Positions 23,703-34,221 are shown, counted from the stretch's first letter. The stretch is 64,000 nucleotides of DNA from Methanospirillum hungatei (GCF_019263745.1 NZ_CP077107.1:1240001-1304000); one strand, 5' to 3'. Translations and numbers: made by a program. Notes: a model not told the origin generated them from the sequence alone.

Positions 23703-24429
23703 CATGAGAATTTTACCCATCTTTCTGTTCATACTTCTTCTCCTTCCGGTCCAGGTTATGGCAGACCGGTACATCGTCACCAGTGCATACGAGGATTTAC
23801 CAGATACTCAGTCGAAAAGTCCGGACAAGGTTCAGATTTGGGAACTTCCCCTTTGGTTATTTATAACCCAGGTAGTGCTCTTAAGTCCCATCTTCATGCT
23901 GATGAAACAGCTCCTCTTTCTTGGGTACCGGGTAATCAATAGAAATACCCTGTTTGAATCCAGATCAAGGAGAGATATTTATGAATTCATCGTTCAAAAC
24001 CCAGGAATTCACCTTCGGGGAATTGTTTCAGCCATGAATATGGAACTTGGGACTGTCCGGTATCATCTTGATCAACTGGCACGGTTTTCACAGGTGACAA
24101 AACTCCACTCCGGAGGGTTTGCAAGATATTATCCACCAGGATACTCTGCGGATGAGAAAAGAGCCATTAACCTTACCACTTCTCCTTCGAGGCACCGGAT
24201 CATGTTGATGTTAAAGGAGAATCCGGGTCTTACCAGGCAGGAGATAGGAGATAGATTAAAGATTTCAGCTCAGGCAGCAGGTTGGCACCTTTCACAACTT
24301 TTGGATAAAGAATTAATAAGAAAACAGAAATCCGGAAGAACTATCAAATATCTGGTAACAGAAGCATCAGATCCTGCTTTCGGACAAAAAAAGATGAAAC
24401 AGTGTATAATACACAGACCATATGACTAA
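23695..24429 (+). CDS. Membrane-anchored regulator with two winged-helix domains
   Basis: A 244-residue protein. An N-terminal signal or anchor segment ('ILPIFLFILLLLPVQVMA'), a short outside part (about 24-48) and a second membrane helix ('WLFITQVVLLSPIFMLMKQL') place the C-terminus in the cytoplasm. Two ArsR/MarR-like winged helices follow: 'RRDIYEFIVQNPGIHLRGIV' with 'GTVRYHLDQLARF', and 'RHRIMLMLKENPGLTRQEIG' with 'QAAGWHLSQLLDKELI'. This is a known Methanomicrobiales architecture for one-component membrane regulators. Likely job: to sense an outside signal, perhaps through the two secreted partners encoded just upstream, and bind DNA at the membrane. Confidence 0.8.
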   Translation: MSNMRILPIFLFILLLLPVQVMADRYIVTSAYEDLPDTQSKSPDKVQIWELPLWLFITQVVLLSPIFMLMKQLLFLGYRVINRNTLFESRSRRDIYEFIVQNPGIHLRGIVSAMNMELGTVRYHLDQLARFSQVTKLHSGGFARYYPPGYSADEKRAINLTTSPSRHRIMLMLKENPGLTRQEIGDRLKISAQAAGWHLSQLLDKELIRKQKSGRTIKYLVTEASDPAFGQKKMKQCIIHRPYD

Positions 24430-24460
24430 ATATATTTAAGAAACGGAAAGAGGAATAATG

Positions 24461-24489
24461 ATTGCTGATTGTTTGTGTAAACCAGCAAT
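24461..24489 (+). terminator. Hairpin downstream of the membrane regulator
   Basis: ATTGCTG (24461-24467) pairs with CAGCAAT (24483-24489), and GTTT/AAAC extends the stem after a small bulge. It lies 32 nt after the regulator stop, so a transcript-end structure is the simplest reading. Confidence 0.45.
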
Positions 24490-25152
24490 GATATCACAAA
24501 GATGCGAAGAATTATTCCCCGGAAAATATCAATTGGTTTGATCTCCCTCAATTTTTTGTCAGACTAGGCACAGGACATTCAATCAGAACCGAAATGCACC
24601 CCATTCTTTCCCGGATCTCCATAATTTCACACCATTTTTTCGATGTGCTTCCCCCCGTTTAAAATAGACATAGATGTTTTTAATATACCGCCTAAAAGAG
24701 TATATCATAGTAATCATCATATCATCGGCTCATCAATAGGCATTAATAGCGACCCCGTGAGAAATTGATTTTCAAGACCTAATCCTAAAATGAAGCCCAT
24801 TGTGGTAAGATAAATATTTCCTCCCAACAGGTAGGTATAAAATCCGGTATTTTCACAAATTAAGGCAAATATAGGGTATTTCAGATACATACCTGTGACC
24901 AAATATTGACCATAAACTTTTGAATTTATTACTGCTTCATTTATCAGTTGTTATGATAATAACCAAAATGTCCTTTTCTCCAGGTTCCGAATTGTGAAAA
25001 TCAATAAATCAGATTCCATAAAGTTACACTGACGATTTTTCAGATCCCTTTATCACCAATAGAGCCGGAAAGATCCATAGAGTTTTTGTGATCTTATGAC
25101 GATTTCGTATTAAAAACGATTATTCACTATTTTTTATGGATACAGGCGATGA
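24490..25152. other. Gene-free stretch
   Basis: About 660 bp without a convincing gene. A hydrophobic 61-codon minus-strand frame (24717-24902) has no ribosome-binding site and no recognised family. The part near 25152 is probably decayed sequence from the 5' half of the ABC exporter. Confidence 0.4.
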
Positions 25153-25632
25153 TTGCTTCTATCCATTGTTTTAAAAATGATCGTTGCCGGAGGCATCCAT
25201 GCAATTCTTACCCTTAGTGCTGCCCTGTTAGACAATGGAATCCTCACAGGAAATTTTGAAAATGTCCTGGATATTAAATTTTTTATGCTCATAGCGGCAA
25301 TCATCGCAAATATTTGTCAGATTGGGAATGTAACATCTGCAGCACATTACCTCCTTATCCTGATGAATTCGCTTCTTATCATGCAATTGTGTTACCCTTT
25401 ATCATCAAGGGCAAATGAATCAATGGCAAGGATTTTCGAAGTACTGGACGCAACTCCGGAGATCAGGGATCCGGAAAACTCTCTCCCGCTTGATCCCGAA
25501 GCAGTAGAAGGAAGAGTGGGCTTTGAGCATGTATCACAATCATACCCGTTCATACACGTTCATGATCTCCCCATAACAAGAACCATAGAAAATCTGTTAT
25601 ATCGGGTCCAGCAGGAGAGGTATCAGGAATAA
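25153..25632 (+). pseudogene. Truncated ABC exporter (end of membrane domain and start of ATPase only)
   Basis: The frame contains the last membrane helices of an ABC-type exporter ('HYLLILMNSLLIMQLCYPLS') and the linker to the nucleotide-binding domain ('ANESMARIFEVLDATPEIRD', 'VEGRVGFEHVSQSY'). It then loses similarity: Walker A, the LSGGQ signature and Walker B are missing. The first membrane helices are absent too, and the only start is a TTG. About 160 of some 600 residues remain, so it cannot be a working transporter. Confidence 0.78.
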
Positions 25633-26021
25633 TTCCGGAGAGGAGGTAATTTTTCCTGAGCGGAGGTCTATCGGAGAGAATGAGAAAGTCTGCGGAATAT
25701 GGGACAAGTACCGGTTCGGCTATAAATTCTTATTTTTGATCATTCATGTGACTCAAAACATTATACCAAAAACTGAAACGAACAATGCCAGAGAGGAGAA
25801 TTTTCTGATAATTCAGCGATTGACATTCGGGCAACACGGTATTAGGGAATTGAATTGAGATAGAAATACCATGATGTGCTTGATAAGATGATTCTCCCAA
25901 TAAAAACGGGGAAGAAGAAAAACAGGCTCTGAACTAACCCAGAGGATATCCCCACATTGAATAAATATTTGGATAAAAAAACAAAAGTGATACCAGATAT
26001 ATGAAAAATTTAATTATCGAT
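25633..26021. other. Gene-free stretch
   Basis: Between the ABC remnant and the PEGA-repeat gene (3' end). I see no ORF, tRNA or strong repeat. Confidence 0.4.
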
Positions 26022-27764
26022 TTATTCTGACTCCTCTTTCAGTTCATCCCATATCCCGGTCTCCATATCCACCTTCGTAGAAGCAGTTATGTAATTTCTC
26101 ACGTCTATCTGTTTAAAGGTGGGTTCATACCCATCCAACCGGAGTTCAATAAGATAAATTCGTGGCTTGACATCACGAGTAAAAGGAGTGGTTCCAATGG
26201 CTTTCCCTTTGTATAAGACATCAGCTCCCTGGGGATCTGAATCAATTTTTATATTCACGGTATCAGGCCCGGGGAAATAGACAATCGGCCCCATGTCATC
26301 ATTCTGCTCTTCTTCAGGAACGAGATTGATACTGATGCTGGTTGTCTTGTCCTTCTGAATAGTAATCGTGTTCTGTTGGCTGATGTACCCATCAGAGGAT
26401 GCCTTGACCAGATATTCACCAACATCCAATTCTAGTGGCTCAGAGATGTCAATATTTGATCCGTCAATATTTATTGTAGCATCTGCAGGAGAAACCTCAA
26501 CTTCAAGCCTGCCTGACCTTTCCGGAGACGGACTCATGTCATTATTCTGCTCTTCTTCAGGAACGAGGTGGATGCTGATGCTGGTTGTCTTATCCTTCTG
26601 AATAGTAATCGTGTCCTGTTGACTTATGTACCCATCAGAGGATGCCTTGACCAGATATTCACCAACATCCAATTCTAATGGCTGATAGATGTCAACATTT
26701 GACCCATCAATATTTATTGTAGCATCTGCAGGAGAAACCTCAACTTCAAGCCTGCCTGACCCTTCCGGAGACGGCCCCTGGATATCAGGGTGATCTGATG
26801 GTGACCTGACCAGTGGAACGACAAGTGGACTTTCATCAGGGAAATCTATCTCTTCATCATAGATCTGGTATGTAGATAATTCAAGACGAATCTGATTTAT
26901 TCCAGGATATACCCGGTATACACCAGGGGTTTTACCCTGCCTTTCTTCACCGTTGATATAGACGGTAGCTCCTTCTGGTTCAGAGGTGATACCAATATTT
27001 ATGATATCATCATTGACCCGGGTATACTGGCCACCAGGCCCGTAAAGAACAAAATAGACCTCCTGTGTATCTGCACCCTTCACGGTGATGTCTTTCTGGC
27101 CGACTTTATACCCTTCTTTTCGTGCAGTGATGGTATAGGTTCCAGGATCCAGTTCAACAATTCCTGGATTGTTCTCAAGATCGATAACTTCCCCGTCGAT
27201 CAGGATCGTGGCCTCAGGAATAGACCAGATGTATACAGCTCCTGATCCTGGTTTCAGGTTATAATGCATTCCCTGACGTTCTGCTTTCAATTCCACGGTC
27301 TTTTCAATAGTCTTGTATAACTGGTTTTCAATGACCAGTTCGTGTGATCCAACAGTAGTCAGGATATCAACTGGTGTCTGACCTTTATATTCCCCATCCA
27401 GGTATACAGATGCATCCTGAGGGGTAGAATCGATATGGAGGGTCCCTTCTACCGCTTTTTCCAGGTAAATTACCGGTAGTTCCTCTTCAGGAAACGAAAA
27501 TTCATCCATGTAGGTTTTATATCCAATCAGTGTGACCTTCATGCGATGAACTCCGGGATTCACATAGTAATATGCCGGAGTTTTTGCTTCCTGTTTCTCC
27601 CCATCAAAGAATACCGTTGCCCCATCTGGAACAGTTCGAACGTTCACTGCTACTGTGCCTGAACCACCGGGAAGTTCTCCAGAAAAATCCCCAGGTACGG
27701 CATTACTCATTCCTGTGAGCAGCAGAATGATAGCAATCAATATAATTGATACCCACATTTTCAT
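26022..27764 (-). CDS. Secreted PEGA-domain repeat surface protein
   Basis: A 580-residue exported protein. The start is placed at ATG 27764 because GAGGTG lies 6 nt upstream; the GTG at 27773 would be inside that site. The signal peptide 'MWVSIILIAIILLLTGMSNA' is followed by seven or so PEGA-type beta repeats ('TVPDGATVFFDGEKQ', 'STPQDASVYLDGEYKGQTP', 'SIPEATILIDGE', 'SEPEGATVYINGEERQGKTP', and so on), each about 70-80 residues. PEGA domains are found in archaeal surface-layer and adhesion proteins. There is no obvious sorting signal or C-terminal membrane helix. Two repeats are almost identical (see 26293-26774). No operon partner. Confidence 0.85.
   Translation of the reverse strand: MKMWVSIILIAIILLLTGMSNAVPGDFSGELPGGSGTVAVNVRTVPDGATVFFDGEKQEAKTPAYYYVNPGVHRMKVTLIGYKTYMDEFSFPEEELPVIYLEKAVEGTLHIDSTPQDASVYLDGEYKGQTPVDILTTVGSHELVIENQLYKTIEKTVELKAERQGMHYNLKPGSGAVYIWSIPEATILIDGEVIDLENNPGIVELDPGTYTITARKEGYKVGQKDITVKGADTQEVYFVLYGPGGQYTRVNDDIINIGITSEPEGATVYINGEERQGKTPGVYRVYPGINQIRLELSTYQIYDEEIDFPDESPLVVPLVRSPSDHPDIQGPSPEGSGRLEVEVSPADATINIDGSNVDIYQPLELDVGEYLVKASSDGYISQQDTITIQKDKTTSISIHLVPEEEQNNDMSPSPERSGRLEVEVSPADATINIDGSNIDISEPLELDVGEYLVKASSDGYISQQNTITIQKDKTTSISINLVPEEEQNDDMGPIVYFPGPDTVNIKIDSDPQGADVLYKGKAIGTTPFTRDVKPRIYLIELRLDGYEPTFKQIDVRNYITASTKVDMETGIWDELKEESE
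26293..26774 (-). repeat. Tandem 243-bp duplication inside the PEGA gene
   Basis: 26293-26531 and 26536-26774 are nearly identical, with an 81-codon period, and encode successive PEGA repeats ('EVEVSPADATINIDGSN', 'LELDVGEYLVKASSDGYISQ'). The high DNA identity indicates a recent duplication or gene conversion. Confidence 0.88.
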
Positions 27765-27999
27765 CTGATACACCTCGCGGTGATTAGAGATGTCATAGGG
27801 AGGAGATAATTATTTCGTCAAAGAGGGAGAAGAGAATACTCTCTTCTCTTTATTCGACTCTATCGATACATTGATGCCAATCTGTGTGTTTTGTTAGTAA
27901 TAACCATGAATTTGACAGGACACCAATTGGAAGACCAATACCTGAAAAGTTCATTTTTCAGGAATAATCAAACATTTGACAAAAAAGAGAAATTTAAAT

Positions 28000-29187
28000 T
28001 TATTTATTCAGTTTTTTCCGGACCAACCGTGCCTGCAGACCATAATACATGGAATACCCGATGGCATCAGTCTGATCAACCGTAGTCGAATCAAATGAAG
28101 CAATATCGATCGAATAGAACGAATCCTTAGAAGACCTTCCGATGATTGTTACTGAACCTTTAAAAAGACGAACATCCACATCACCATTCACTCTGAGCTG
28201 GGTTGTATCAATGAAAGCATTCAGGGCATCCCAGAGTGGTTCATAAATGAGGCCGTAATATGCAAGTTGTGCCCACTTTGCATCCACACTTTGTTTGAAT
28301 GAATACTCTTCCCTGGTCAGAACAAGGCGTTCTAGGTCTGCATGTGCAGCAAGAAGAACGGTAGCTGCCGGATGCTCATAGATCTCACGTGCCTTAATTC
28401 CCAGAACACGGTTCTCCATCATGTCATTGCGGCCGATTCCATGACTACCTGCAATTTCATTGAGCTTTCGAATGAGTTCAGCTCCCTTCATCCTGGTCCC
28501 ATCAAGAGCGACGGGTATTCCTTTCTCAAAGGTTATTGTCAGGATTTTTGGTTCATCCGGGGCTTTCAGTGGGGAAGCAGTCCAGGCATAGATCTCTTCC
28601 GGCGGGTGAAATGCAGGATCCTCTAATTTCCCACCTTCAATAGACCGGCTCCAGAGGTTTTCATCGACTGACCAGGGTTTTTCCTTGTCAACCGGAACCG
28701 GGACACCATGCTCTTTTGCATACTCGATCTCCCATTCACGGGTCATATTCCGCTCACGGATTGGTGCAACAACTTCAAGATCAGCTGATCGGAAGACAAC
28801 GTCAAATCTGAGCTGGTCATTTCCTTTTCCGGTACATCCATGTGCAACCGCAGTTGCTCCTTCCTTTTTTGCAACCTCAACAACCGCTTCTGCAATGACC
28901 GGCCGTGCAAGAGACGTTCCCATCGGGTACCCTTCATACAGACCATTTGCCTTAATAGATGGCATCAGACACCGATCAACAAATGGCTCGATGAGATCAA
29001 TCGTATAATGCTTGTCGGCTAACTTCTTGCCCTTCTCTTCTGCAACTGAAATTTCTTCTTTCCGCTGTCCGACATCAGCAGCAACGGTCACTACCCGGTC
29101 ATACCCATACTCCTCCTTGAGGAGCGGAATACAAATGGACGTGTCAAGACCGCCTGAATATGCAAGTACTACTGTTCCTTTTCCCAT
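28000..29187 (-). CDS. argG: Argininosuccinate synthase
   Basis: A 395-residue cytoplasmic enzyme joining citrulline and aspartate with ATP to give argininosuccinate (arginine biosynthesis). Residues 5-22, '[18 protein letters not shown]', are the N-type ATP pyrophosphatase loop. '[15 protein letters not shown]' and '[16 protein letters not shown]' bind citrulline and aspartate, and '[20 protein letters not shown]' is a family block. Length is normal (about 395-400). It lies 80 nt after carB on the same strand, so carA-carB-argG probably form one arginine/pyrimidine unit. The start is the only good ATG. Confidence 0.96.
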   Translation of the reverse strand: MGKGTVVLAYSGGLDTSICIPLLKEEYGYDRVVTVAADVGQRKEEISVAEEKGKKLADKHYTIDLIEPFVDRCLMPSIKANGLYEGYPMGTSLARPVIAEAVVEVAKKEGATAVAHGCTGKGNDQLRFDVVFRSADLEVVAPIRERNMTREWEIEYAKEHGVPVPVDKEKPWSVDENLWSRSIEGGKLEDPAFHPPEEIYAWTASPLKAPDEPKILTITFEKGIPVALDGTRMKGAELIRKLNEIAGSHGIGRNDMMENRVLGIKAREIYEHPAATVLLAAHADLERLVLTREEYSFKQSVDAKWAQLAYYGLIYEPLWDALNAFIDTTQLRVNGDVDVRLFKGSVTIIGRSSKDSFYSIDIASFDSTTVDQTDAIGYSMYYGLQARLVRKKLNK

Positions 29188-29267
29188 GGAAATTTCACCG
29201 GTTAATCTCCTACATATGAGTCACTAAGAAAGAAAAACCGTTTGTAAAAAAAGATACTGATGCAGAT

Positions 29268-32200
29268 TTAGCTGCAAAGGTAATGCTGGAGGGGTTCTAT
29301 GGTCAGGTTCTCTTCCTTGACCGAATTAATTGCTTCTGCTGCTGCGACTGCTGCCTGTACGGTTGTGATATATGGAATCCCATAATCAACGGCAATCCTC
29401 ATGATCTGTTCATGATCATGGCGTGACTGTTTATCAGCAAAATTATTGATTATCAAGCTTATTTCTCCAGCACGAAGCATATCAAGAACATTGGGTGAAC
29501 CTTCTGCAATTTTTCGGACAAGATTTGCAGTCACTCCTTGTTCTGCAAAAAACTCTACCGTACCGCTTGTTGCATATATCGAGAGGCCATTCTCAACAAA
29601 AGTCTTCGCGACTTTCAATATCTGATCTTTCAGGTCATCAGTCACAGAAATGAAAACATTTCCTGATTTCGGGAGCCGGTTATGTGCAGCAATACTTGCT
29701 TTGTAATATGCACGGCCGAAATCATAGTCAATCCCCATGACTTCTCCAGTTGATTTCATCTCAGGTCCCAAAACCGTGTCTACACCAGGGAGTTTGTTAA
29801 ATGGTAAAAGAACTTCTTTTACTGCAACATGTGAAATTTCCTGTTCTTTGTATGGGAGATCGGCAAGTTTACCGCCCATCATAACACGCGCAGCAATTTT
29901 CGCAAGAGGGATTCCAACGGATTTTGCTACAAAGGGAACCGTCCGGCTTGCCCGGGGATTTGCCTCAAGAACATACACAGTGTTTCCCTGAACAGCAAAC
30001 TGAATGTTTACAAGACCGACAACTCCCAGACCAAGTGCAATTTTCCGGGTATAATCCCGGACATCAGCAAGTATTTGTGGAGAGAGTGATTGAGGTGGAA
30101 TAACACAGGCAGAATCACCAGAATGGACTCCTGCTGTCTCAATATGCTCCATAATTCCACCGATGATGACATCAGTCCCATCACAGACTGCATCTACATC
30201 AAGTTCAATTGCATTCTGTAAGAACCGATCAATCAAAACCGGATGGCTTTTTGAAACCTTGACAGCTTCCCGCATATATGTTGAAAGTTCTGCGTCATCA
30301 TGCACAATCTCCATGGCCCGGCCACCGAGAACATAGGATGGTCTGACCAGAACCGGATATCCGATACGTTCAGCAGTATTAAACGCTTCCTTTTCACTAT
30401 ATGCTGATCCATTCGGAGGTGTGGGTATGCCAAGAGAATCTAACAGCACACTAAACCGGTCCCGATCTTCTGCCATATCCATTGCATCCGGGGTTGTTCC
30501 AAGGATACGGGTCTGTAATTTCAGTCGTTCAATCTCATTTTTCAGAGGCACTGCCAAATTGACCGCATTCTGACCTCCAAACTGAACCATAATACCATAA
30601 TAGGAATCTTTCTGGAGAATGTTTGAAACATCCTCAAGTGTCATCGGTTCGAAAAAGAGCCGGTCAGAAGTATCAAAATCAGTCGACACAGTCTCAGGAT
30701 TATTATTTACGACATGGACCTCATATCCTTCTTCTCTGAGTGCTGTGATTGCATGGACCGTGCAGTAATCAAATTCAATACCCTGACCTATTCGAATAGG
30801 ACCGGAACCCAGTATCATCACTTTCTTCTTGTCAGAATGGGAGATCTCACATACATCATCCCCATAGGTTGAGTAAAAGTATGGAGTCATTGCCGGAAAC
30901 TCTGCTGCACAAGTATCCACCATTTTGTAGACAGGATTTCCGGTTACTGCAGAGATATCAGCAACATCTTTGCCTGACAATTGTGCGATCTCTCCGTCAG
31001 AAAATCCATACTGCTTGGCTTTTTTAATGAGAGTTGTGTCAGCACCAATTGAGAGAGCCTTTTCAAGATTCACTATGTTCTGGATCTTTTCAAGCCAGAA
31101 CGGGGTGATTTTTGTTATATCTGCAATCTCTTCAAGAGTCATCCCCTGACGGAATGCATCAAACAGGGCACCAAACCGCTCATCTGTTGGTCGCTGAAGA
31201 ATCATCTTTATTTCAGAGAGGACTGAGTGATGATCAATATCAGTATCTAGTGAACGGATTGATTTGAGAAATGCCTCTTCTACGCACCGTCCGATCGCCA
31301 TCACTTCTCCGGTACTTTTCATCGCAGTTGTTAACGTCCGATCAGCGGTTTTGAACTTGTCAAAGGGCCACCGGGGAACCTTTACAACAACATAGTCTAT
31401 TGAAGGCTCAAAGGATGCTGGTGTTTTTCCGGTTACAGTATTCAATATCTCGTCAAGTCGCAGACCAATGGCGATCTTTGAAGCAACCCGTGCAATGGGA
31501 TAACCGGTTGCTTTTGATGCCAATGCAGAAGACCGCGATACCCGGGGATTGACCTCAATAACCCGGTATTCAGCATCTTTCTTGAACGCAAACTGAATAT
31601 TACATCCTCCCTGGACATCAAGGGCACGGATTATTTTGAGAGCAGCGTTTCGGAGAAGATGGAATTCATCATCACGCAATGTCAGAATTGGTGCAACAAC
31701 CACACTTTCCCCGGTATGAATTCCCATCGGGTCGACATTCTCCATCCCACAGATGGTAATGCAGGTGTCGTTGGCATCACGCATGACTTCAAATTCGATC
31801 TCTTTCCAGCCTGCAACACTCTCTTCTATGAGAACCTGGTGAATTCGTGACTTACCAATACCAAGTTCGACAATTCGCCTGAGTTCATCAAAATTGTATG
31901 CAATACCTCCACCGGCACCACCAAGGGTATATGCAGGCCGAATGATTGCCGGAAAACCAACAACAGATGCTGCATGTTCAAGCTGATCCAGGGAACTTAC
32001 GATCACTGAACGAGGAACCGGCTCTCCAATCCGGTTCATCAAGTCTCTGAATTTTTCACGATCTTCTCCTTCGTAAATTGCTTTCAGAGGAGTTCCAAGG
32101 ATTCTAACCCCATCAAGTGCCCCCATCTCTGCAAGTTCGGCTGTCAGATTCAATCCGGTCTGGCCACCCATTCCTGAGAGGATACCATCAGGTTTTTCTT

Positions 32201-32438
32201 TTTTAATTATTTTGGCGATGATATCAGCCTGTAATGGCTCAACATAGGTAACATCAGCCATATCAGGATCGGTCTGTATGGTAGCAGGATTGGAATTTAC
32301 AAGAACAACCGATACTCCCTCTTCACGAAGAGCACGACATGCCTGTGAACCTGAAAAATCAAATTCTGCAGCCTGACCTATCTGAATCGGACCAGATCCT
32401 ATGAGCAGAACCTTTTTAATTGATGGATCGCGGGGCAT
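29268..32438 (-). CDS. carB: Carbamoyl-phosphate synthase, large subunit
   Basis: A 1056-residue enzyme making carbamoyl phosphate from bicarbonate, ammonia (from CarA) and two ATP. It has the expected internal duplication: the first half opens 'KVLLIGSGPIQIGQAAEFDF' and the second 'KVMILGSGPIRIGQGIEFDY', each with an ATP-grasp domain ('VVKVPRWPFDKF', 'EANPRASRTVPFVAKSVG'). The C-terminal 130 residues are the allosteric MGS-like domain ('VFISVTDDLKDQILKVAKTF'). Length is full. Its ATG overlaps the TGA of carA (TGATG), so the two are translationally coupled. It feeds arginine and pyrimidine synthesis. Confidence 0.97.
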   Translation of the reverse strand: MPRDPSIKKVLLIGSGPIQIGQAAEFDFSGSQACRALREEGVSVVLVNSNPATIQTDPDMADVTYVEPLQADIIAKIIKKEKPDGILSGMGGQTGLNLTAELAEMGALDGVRILGTPLKAIYEGEDREKFRDLMNRIGEPVPRSVIVSSLDQLEHAASVVGFPAIIRPAYTLGGAGGGIAYNFDELRRIVELGIGKSRIHQVLIEESVAGWKEIEFEVMRDANDTCITICGMENVDPMGIHTGESVVVAPILTLRDDEFHLLRNAALKIIRALDVQGGCNIQFAFKKDAEYRVIEVNPRVSRSSALASKATGYPIARVASKIAIGLRLDEILNTVTGKTPASFEPSIDYVVVKVPRWPFDKFKTADRTLTTAMKSTGEVMAIGRCVEEAFLKSIRSLDTDIDHHSVLSEIKMILQRPTDERFGALFDAFRQGMTLEEIADITKITPFWLEKIQNIVNLEKALSIGADTTLIKKAKQYGFSDGEIAQLSGKDVADISAVTGNPVYKMVDTCAAEFPAMTPYFYSTYGDDVCEISHSDKKKVMILGSGPIRIGQGIEFDYCTVHAITALREEGYEVHVVNNNPETVSTDFDTSDRLFFEPMTLEDVSNILQKDSYYGIMVQFGGQNAVNLAVPLKNEIERLKLQTRILGTTPDAMDMAEDRDRFSVLLDSLGIPTPPNGSAYSEKEAFNTAERIGYPVLVRPSYVLGGRAMEIVHDDAELSTYMREAVKVSKSHPVLIDRFLQNAIELDVDAVCDGTDVIIGGIMEHIETAGVHSGDSACVIPPQSLSPQILADVRDYTRKIALGLGVVGLVNIQFAVQGNTVYVLEANPRASRTVPFVAKSVGIPLAKIAARVMMGGKLADLPYKEQEISHVAVKEVLLPFNKLPGVDTVLGPEMKSTGEVMGIDYDFGRAYYKASIAAHNRLPKSGNVFISVTDDLKDQILKVAKTFVENGLSIYATSGTVEFFAEQGVTANLVRKIAEGSPNVLDMLRAGEISLIINNFADKQSRHDHEQIMRIAVDYGIPYITTVQAAVAAAEAINSVKEENLTIEPLQHYLCS

Positions 32439-33493
32439 CAGGCCATCCTCCGAAACATGTTATCAAAGTACCGTTTTTCAGTGTCATGAGGACCTGCGTG
32501 TGCTTCCGGATGGAACTGAACACAATTAATATTCAGGGATGGATCTTCAAATCCTTCAAGACTTCCATCATTGCAGTTGACAAACGTAATTCTGCAACCT
32601 TCCGGAAGGGTCTCGCCATCAACCACAAATCCATGATTCTGGGAAGTGATAGAGATTTCTCCATCAATATGTCTTACCGGTTGGTTTGCCCCACGGTGAC
32701 CAAACTTCATCTTTCTACACTCAGCTCCAAGTGAAAGACCACATATCTGGTTGCCCATACAGATACCAAACACCGGCAACTGTCCAATCAGTTCGCGAAC
32801 AGTTTTTATTGTATCTTTTGCCTGTTCTGGATCACCTGGTCCATTGCTGATAAATAATCCATCAGGACGGCATGCAAGAATCTCATCTGCCCTGGTATCA
32901 TGTGGAAATACATAGAGATCTCCTCCACGCGACGACAGAGATTTGAGCATATTGGTCTTGATTCCTAAATCCAGAACAGCGATCCTTGGACCATTTCCAG
33001 GTTTATGCCAGGGCTCCGTACAACTTACACTTGGAATCAGGGACTGTGTAGTGATGTCAGGAGTACTTCTGGCCTGTTCAACCGCTGCCTGCCAGTCATC
33101 ACTGCCAGTCAGGAGAGCTGCCCGCACAGTTCCCTGCTCACGGATGCTGATGGTAAGGTTCCGGGTATCAACCCCGGATATTCCAAAAAGACCATGTTCC
33201 TCAAAAAAAGTTTCAAGAGAAGAGTTTTGCGCGGGTTTGCGACAGAGTTCATGGATAACACACCCCCCTGCCCAAACCCGTGAACTTTGAAAATTTTCTG
33301 TATCGACGCCATAATTTCCAATCAATGGATAGGTAAAAAGAAGAATTTGGCCATGATAACTCGGATCAGTGAGAGCTTCCATGTATCCGGTCATCTGGGT
33401 AGTAAACACGAGTTCGCCTCCTGTCGCACCCTCAACTCCAAAGCCCTCTCCGAAGAAATATCGTCCATTCTCGAGTCCGAGCACTGCCTTCAT
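32438..33493 (-). CDS. carA: Carbamoyl-phosphate synthase, small (glutaminase) subunit
   Basis: A 351-residue amidotransferase that releases ammonia from glutamine for CarB. Residues 1-140 are the CPSase small N-terminal domain ('LVFTTQMTGYMEALTDPSYH'). The class I glutamine amidotransferase part holds 'FGICMGNQICGLSLG', with catalytic Cys245, and 'CVQFHPEAHAGP' with the catalytic His and Glu. It is slightly shorter than bacterial CarA but normal for archaea. First gene of the carA-carB-argG unit. The 170-bp region to the divergent pdaD gene should contain both promoters. Confidence 0.97.
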   Translation of the reverse strand: MKAVLGLENGRYFFGEGFGVEGATGGELVFTTQMTGYMEALTDPSYHGQILLFTYPLIGNYGVDTENFQSSRVWAGGCVIHELCRKPAQNSSLETFFEEHGLFGISGVDTRNLTISIREQGTVRAALLTGSDDWQAAVEQARSTPDITTQSLIPSVSCTEPWHKPGNGPRIAVLDLGIKTNMLKSLSSRGGDLYVFPHDTRADEILACRPDGLFISNGPGDPEQAKDTIKTVRELIGQLPVFGICMGNQICGLSLGAECRKMKFGHRGANQPVRHIDGEISITSQNHGFVVDGETLPEGCRITFVNCNDGSLEGFEDPSLNINCVQFHPEAHAGPHDTEKRYFDNMFRRMA

Positions 33494-33663
33494 GGTGAAT
33501 ATCCCATATATGTTTGCATGATAAGATTATAAGGTACGACCGGAAAAGTGAACGCGATCTAAAAAAGGACATTTTATTATGTACCACGAATGATCAACAG
33601 AGGTTCTTTTTTTATCTTTTTTATGGACAAGGAACGGATTGTTTTTATCCTCCAGTATAGCTT

Positions 33664-34221
33664 ATGAATATATCAATGATGGTTCCGCGGAGAGTCTTCT
33701 TTACAAAAGGAGTTGGTATTCATAAAGACAGACTCGCATCTTTTGAAGCTGCATTGCGTTCTGCAGGCATTGAAATGTTTAATATCGTCAATGTATCAAG
33801 CATATATCCACCGAACTGTATCGAAATCTCCAGGGAAGAGGGTTTAAAAATGCTTAAACCTGGTGAAATTGTGTTTGCTGTTATGGCAAGGAATGATACA
33901 AATGAACCAAACCGCCTGGTAAGCGCAGCTATAGGTCTTGCAGTCCCTGAAGAAAAAAACCATTATGGGTATCTTTCAGAACACCATCCATATGGTGAAA
34001 CAGAGTTACAGGCAGGAGAATATGCTGAGGATCTTGCAGCAACTATGCTCGCAACAACCTTAGGAATAGAGTTTGATCCTGATACTGCCTGGCAGGAACG
34101 AGAACAGATCTATAAAGCAAGCGGAAAAATAATTAAAACGTCAAATATTTGCATTTCAGAAAAGGGAGAACTTAATGGTAAATGGACAACAGTTCTTGCT
34201 GCTGCAGTATTTATCATGTAA
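33664..34221 (+). CDS. pdaD: Pyruvoyl-dependent arginine decarboxylase
   Basis: A 185-residue proenzyme that decarboxylates arginine to agmatine for polyamine synthesis. '[10 protein letters not shown]' at 43-52 holds the self-cleavage site between Ser45 and Ser46, which makes the pyruvoyl group on the beta/alpha chain boundary. '[20 protein letters not shown]' and 'EHHPYGETE' are further family blocks. The length matches archaeal PvlArgDC. It is divergent from carA, so arginine formation and use are encoded back to back here. A 107-nt gap with a hairpin separates it from the TPR-CheC gene. Confidence 0.95.
   Translation: MNISMMVPRRVFFTKGVGIHKDRLASFEAALRSAGIEMFNIVNVSSIYPPNCIEISREEGLKMLKPGEIVFAVMARNDTNEPNRLVSAAIGLAVPEEKNHYGYLSEHHPYGETELQAGEYAEDLAATMLATTLGIEFDPDTAWQEREQIYKASGKIIKTSNICISEKGELNGKWTTVLAAAVFIM

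Noticed and set aside
24717-24902. Hydrophobic 61-residue minus-strand ORF
   Set aside because: No ribosome-binding site and no repeat of the pattern in known proteins; AT-rich sequence often gives such frames.
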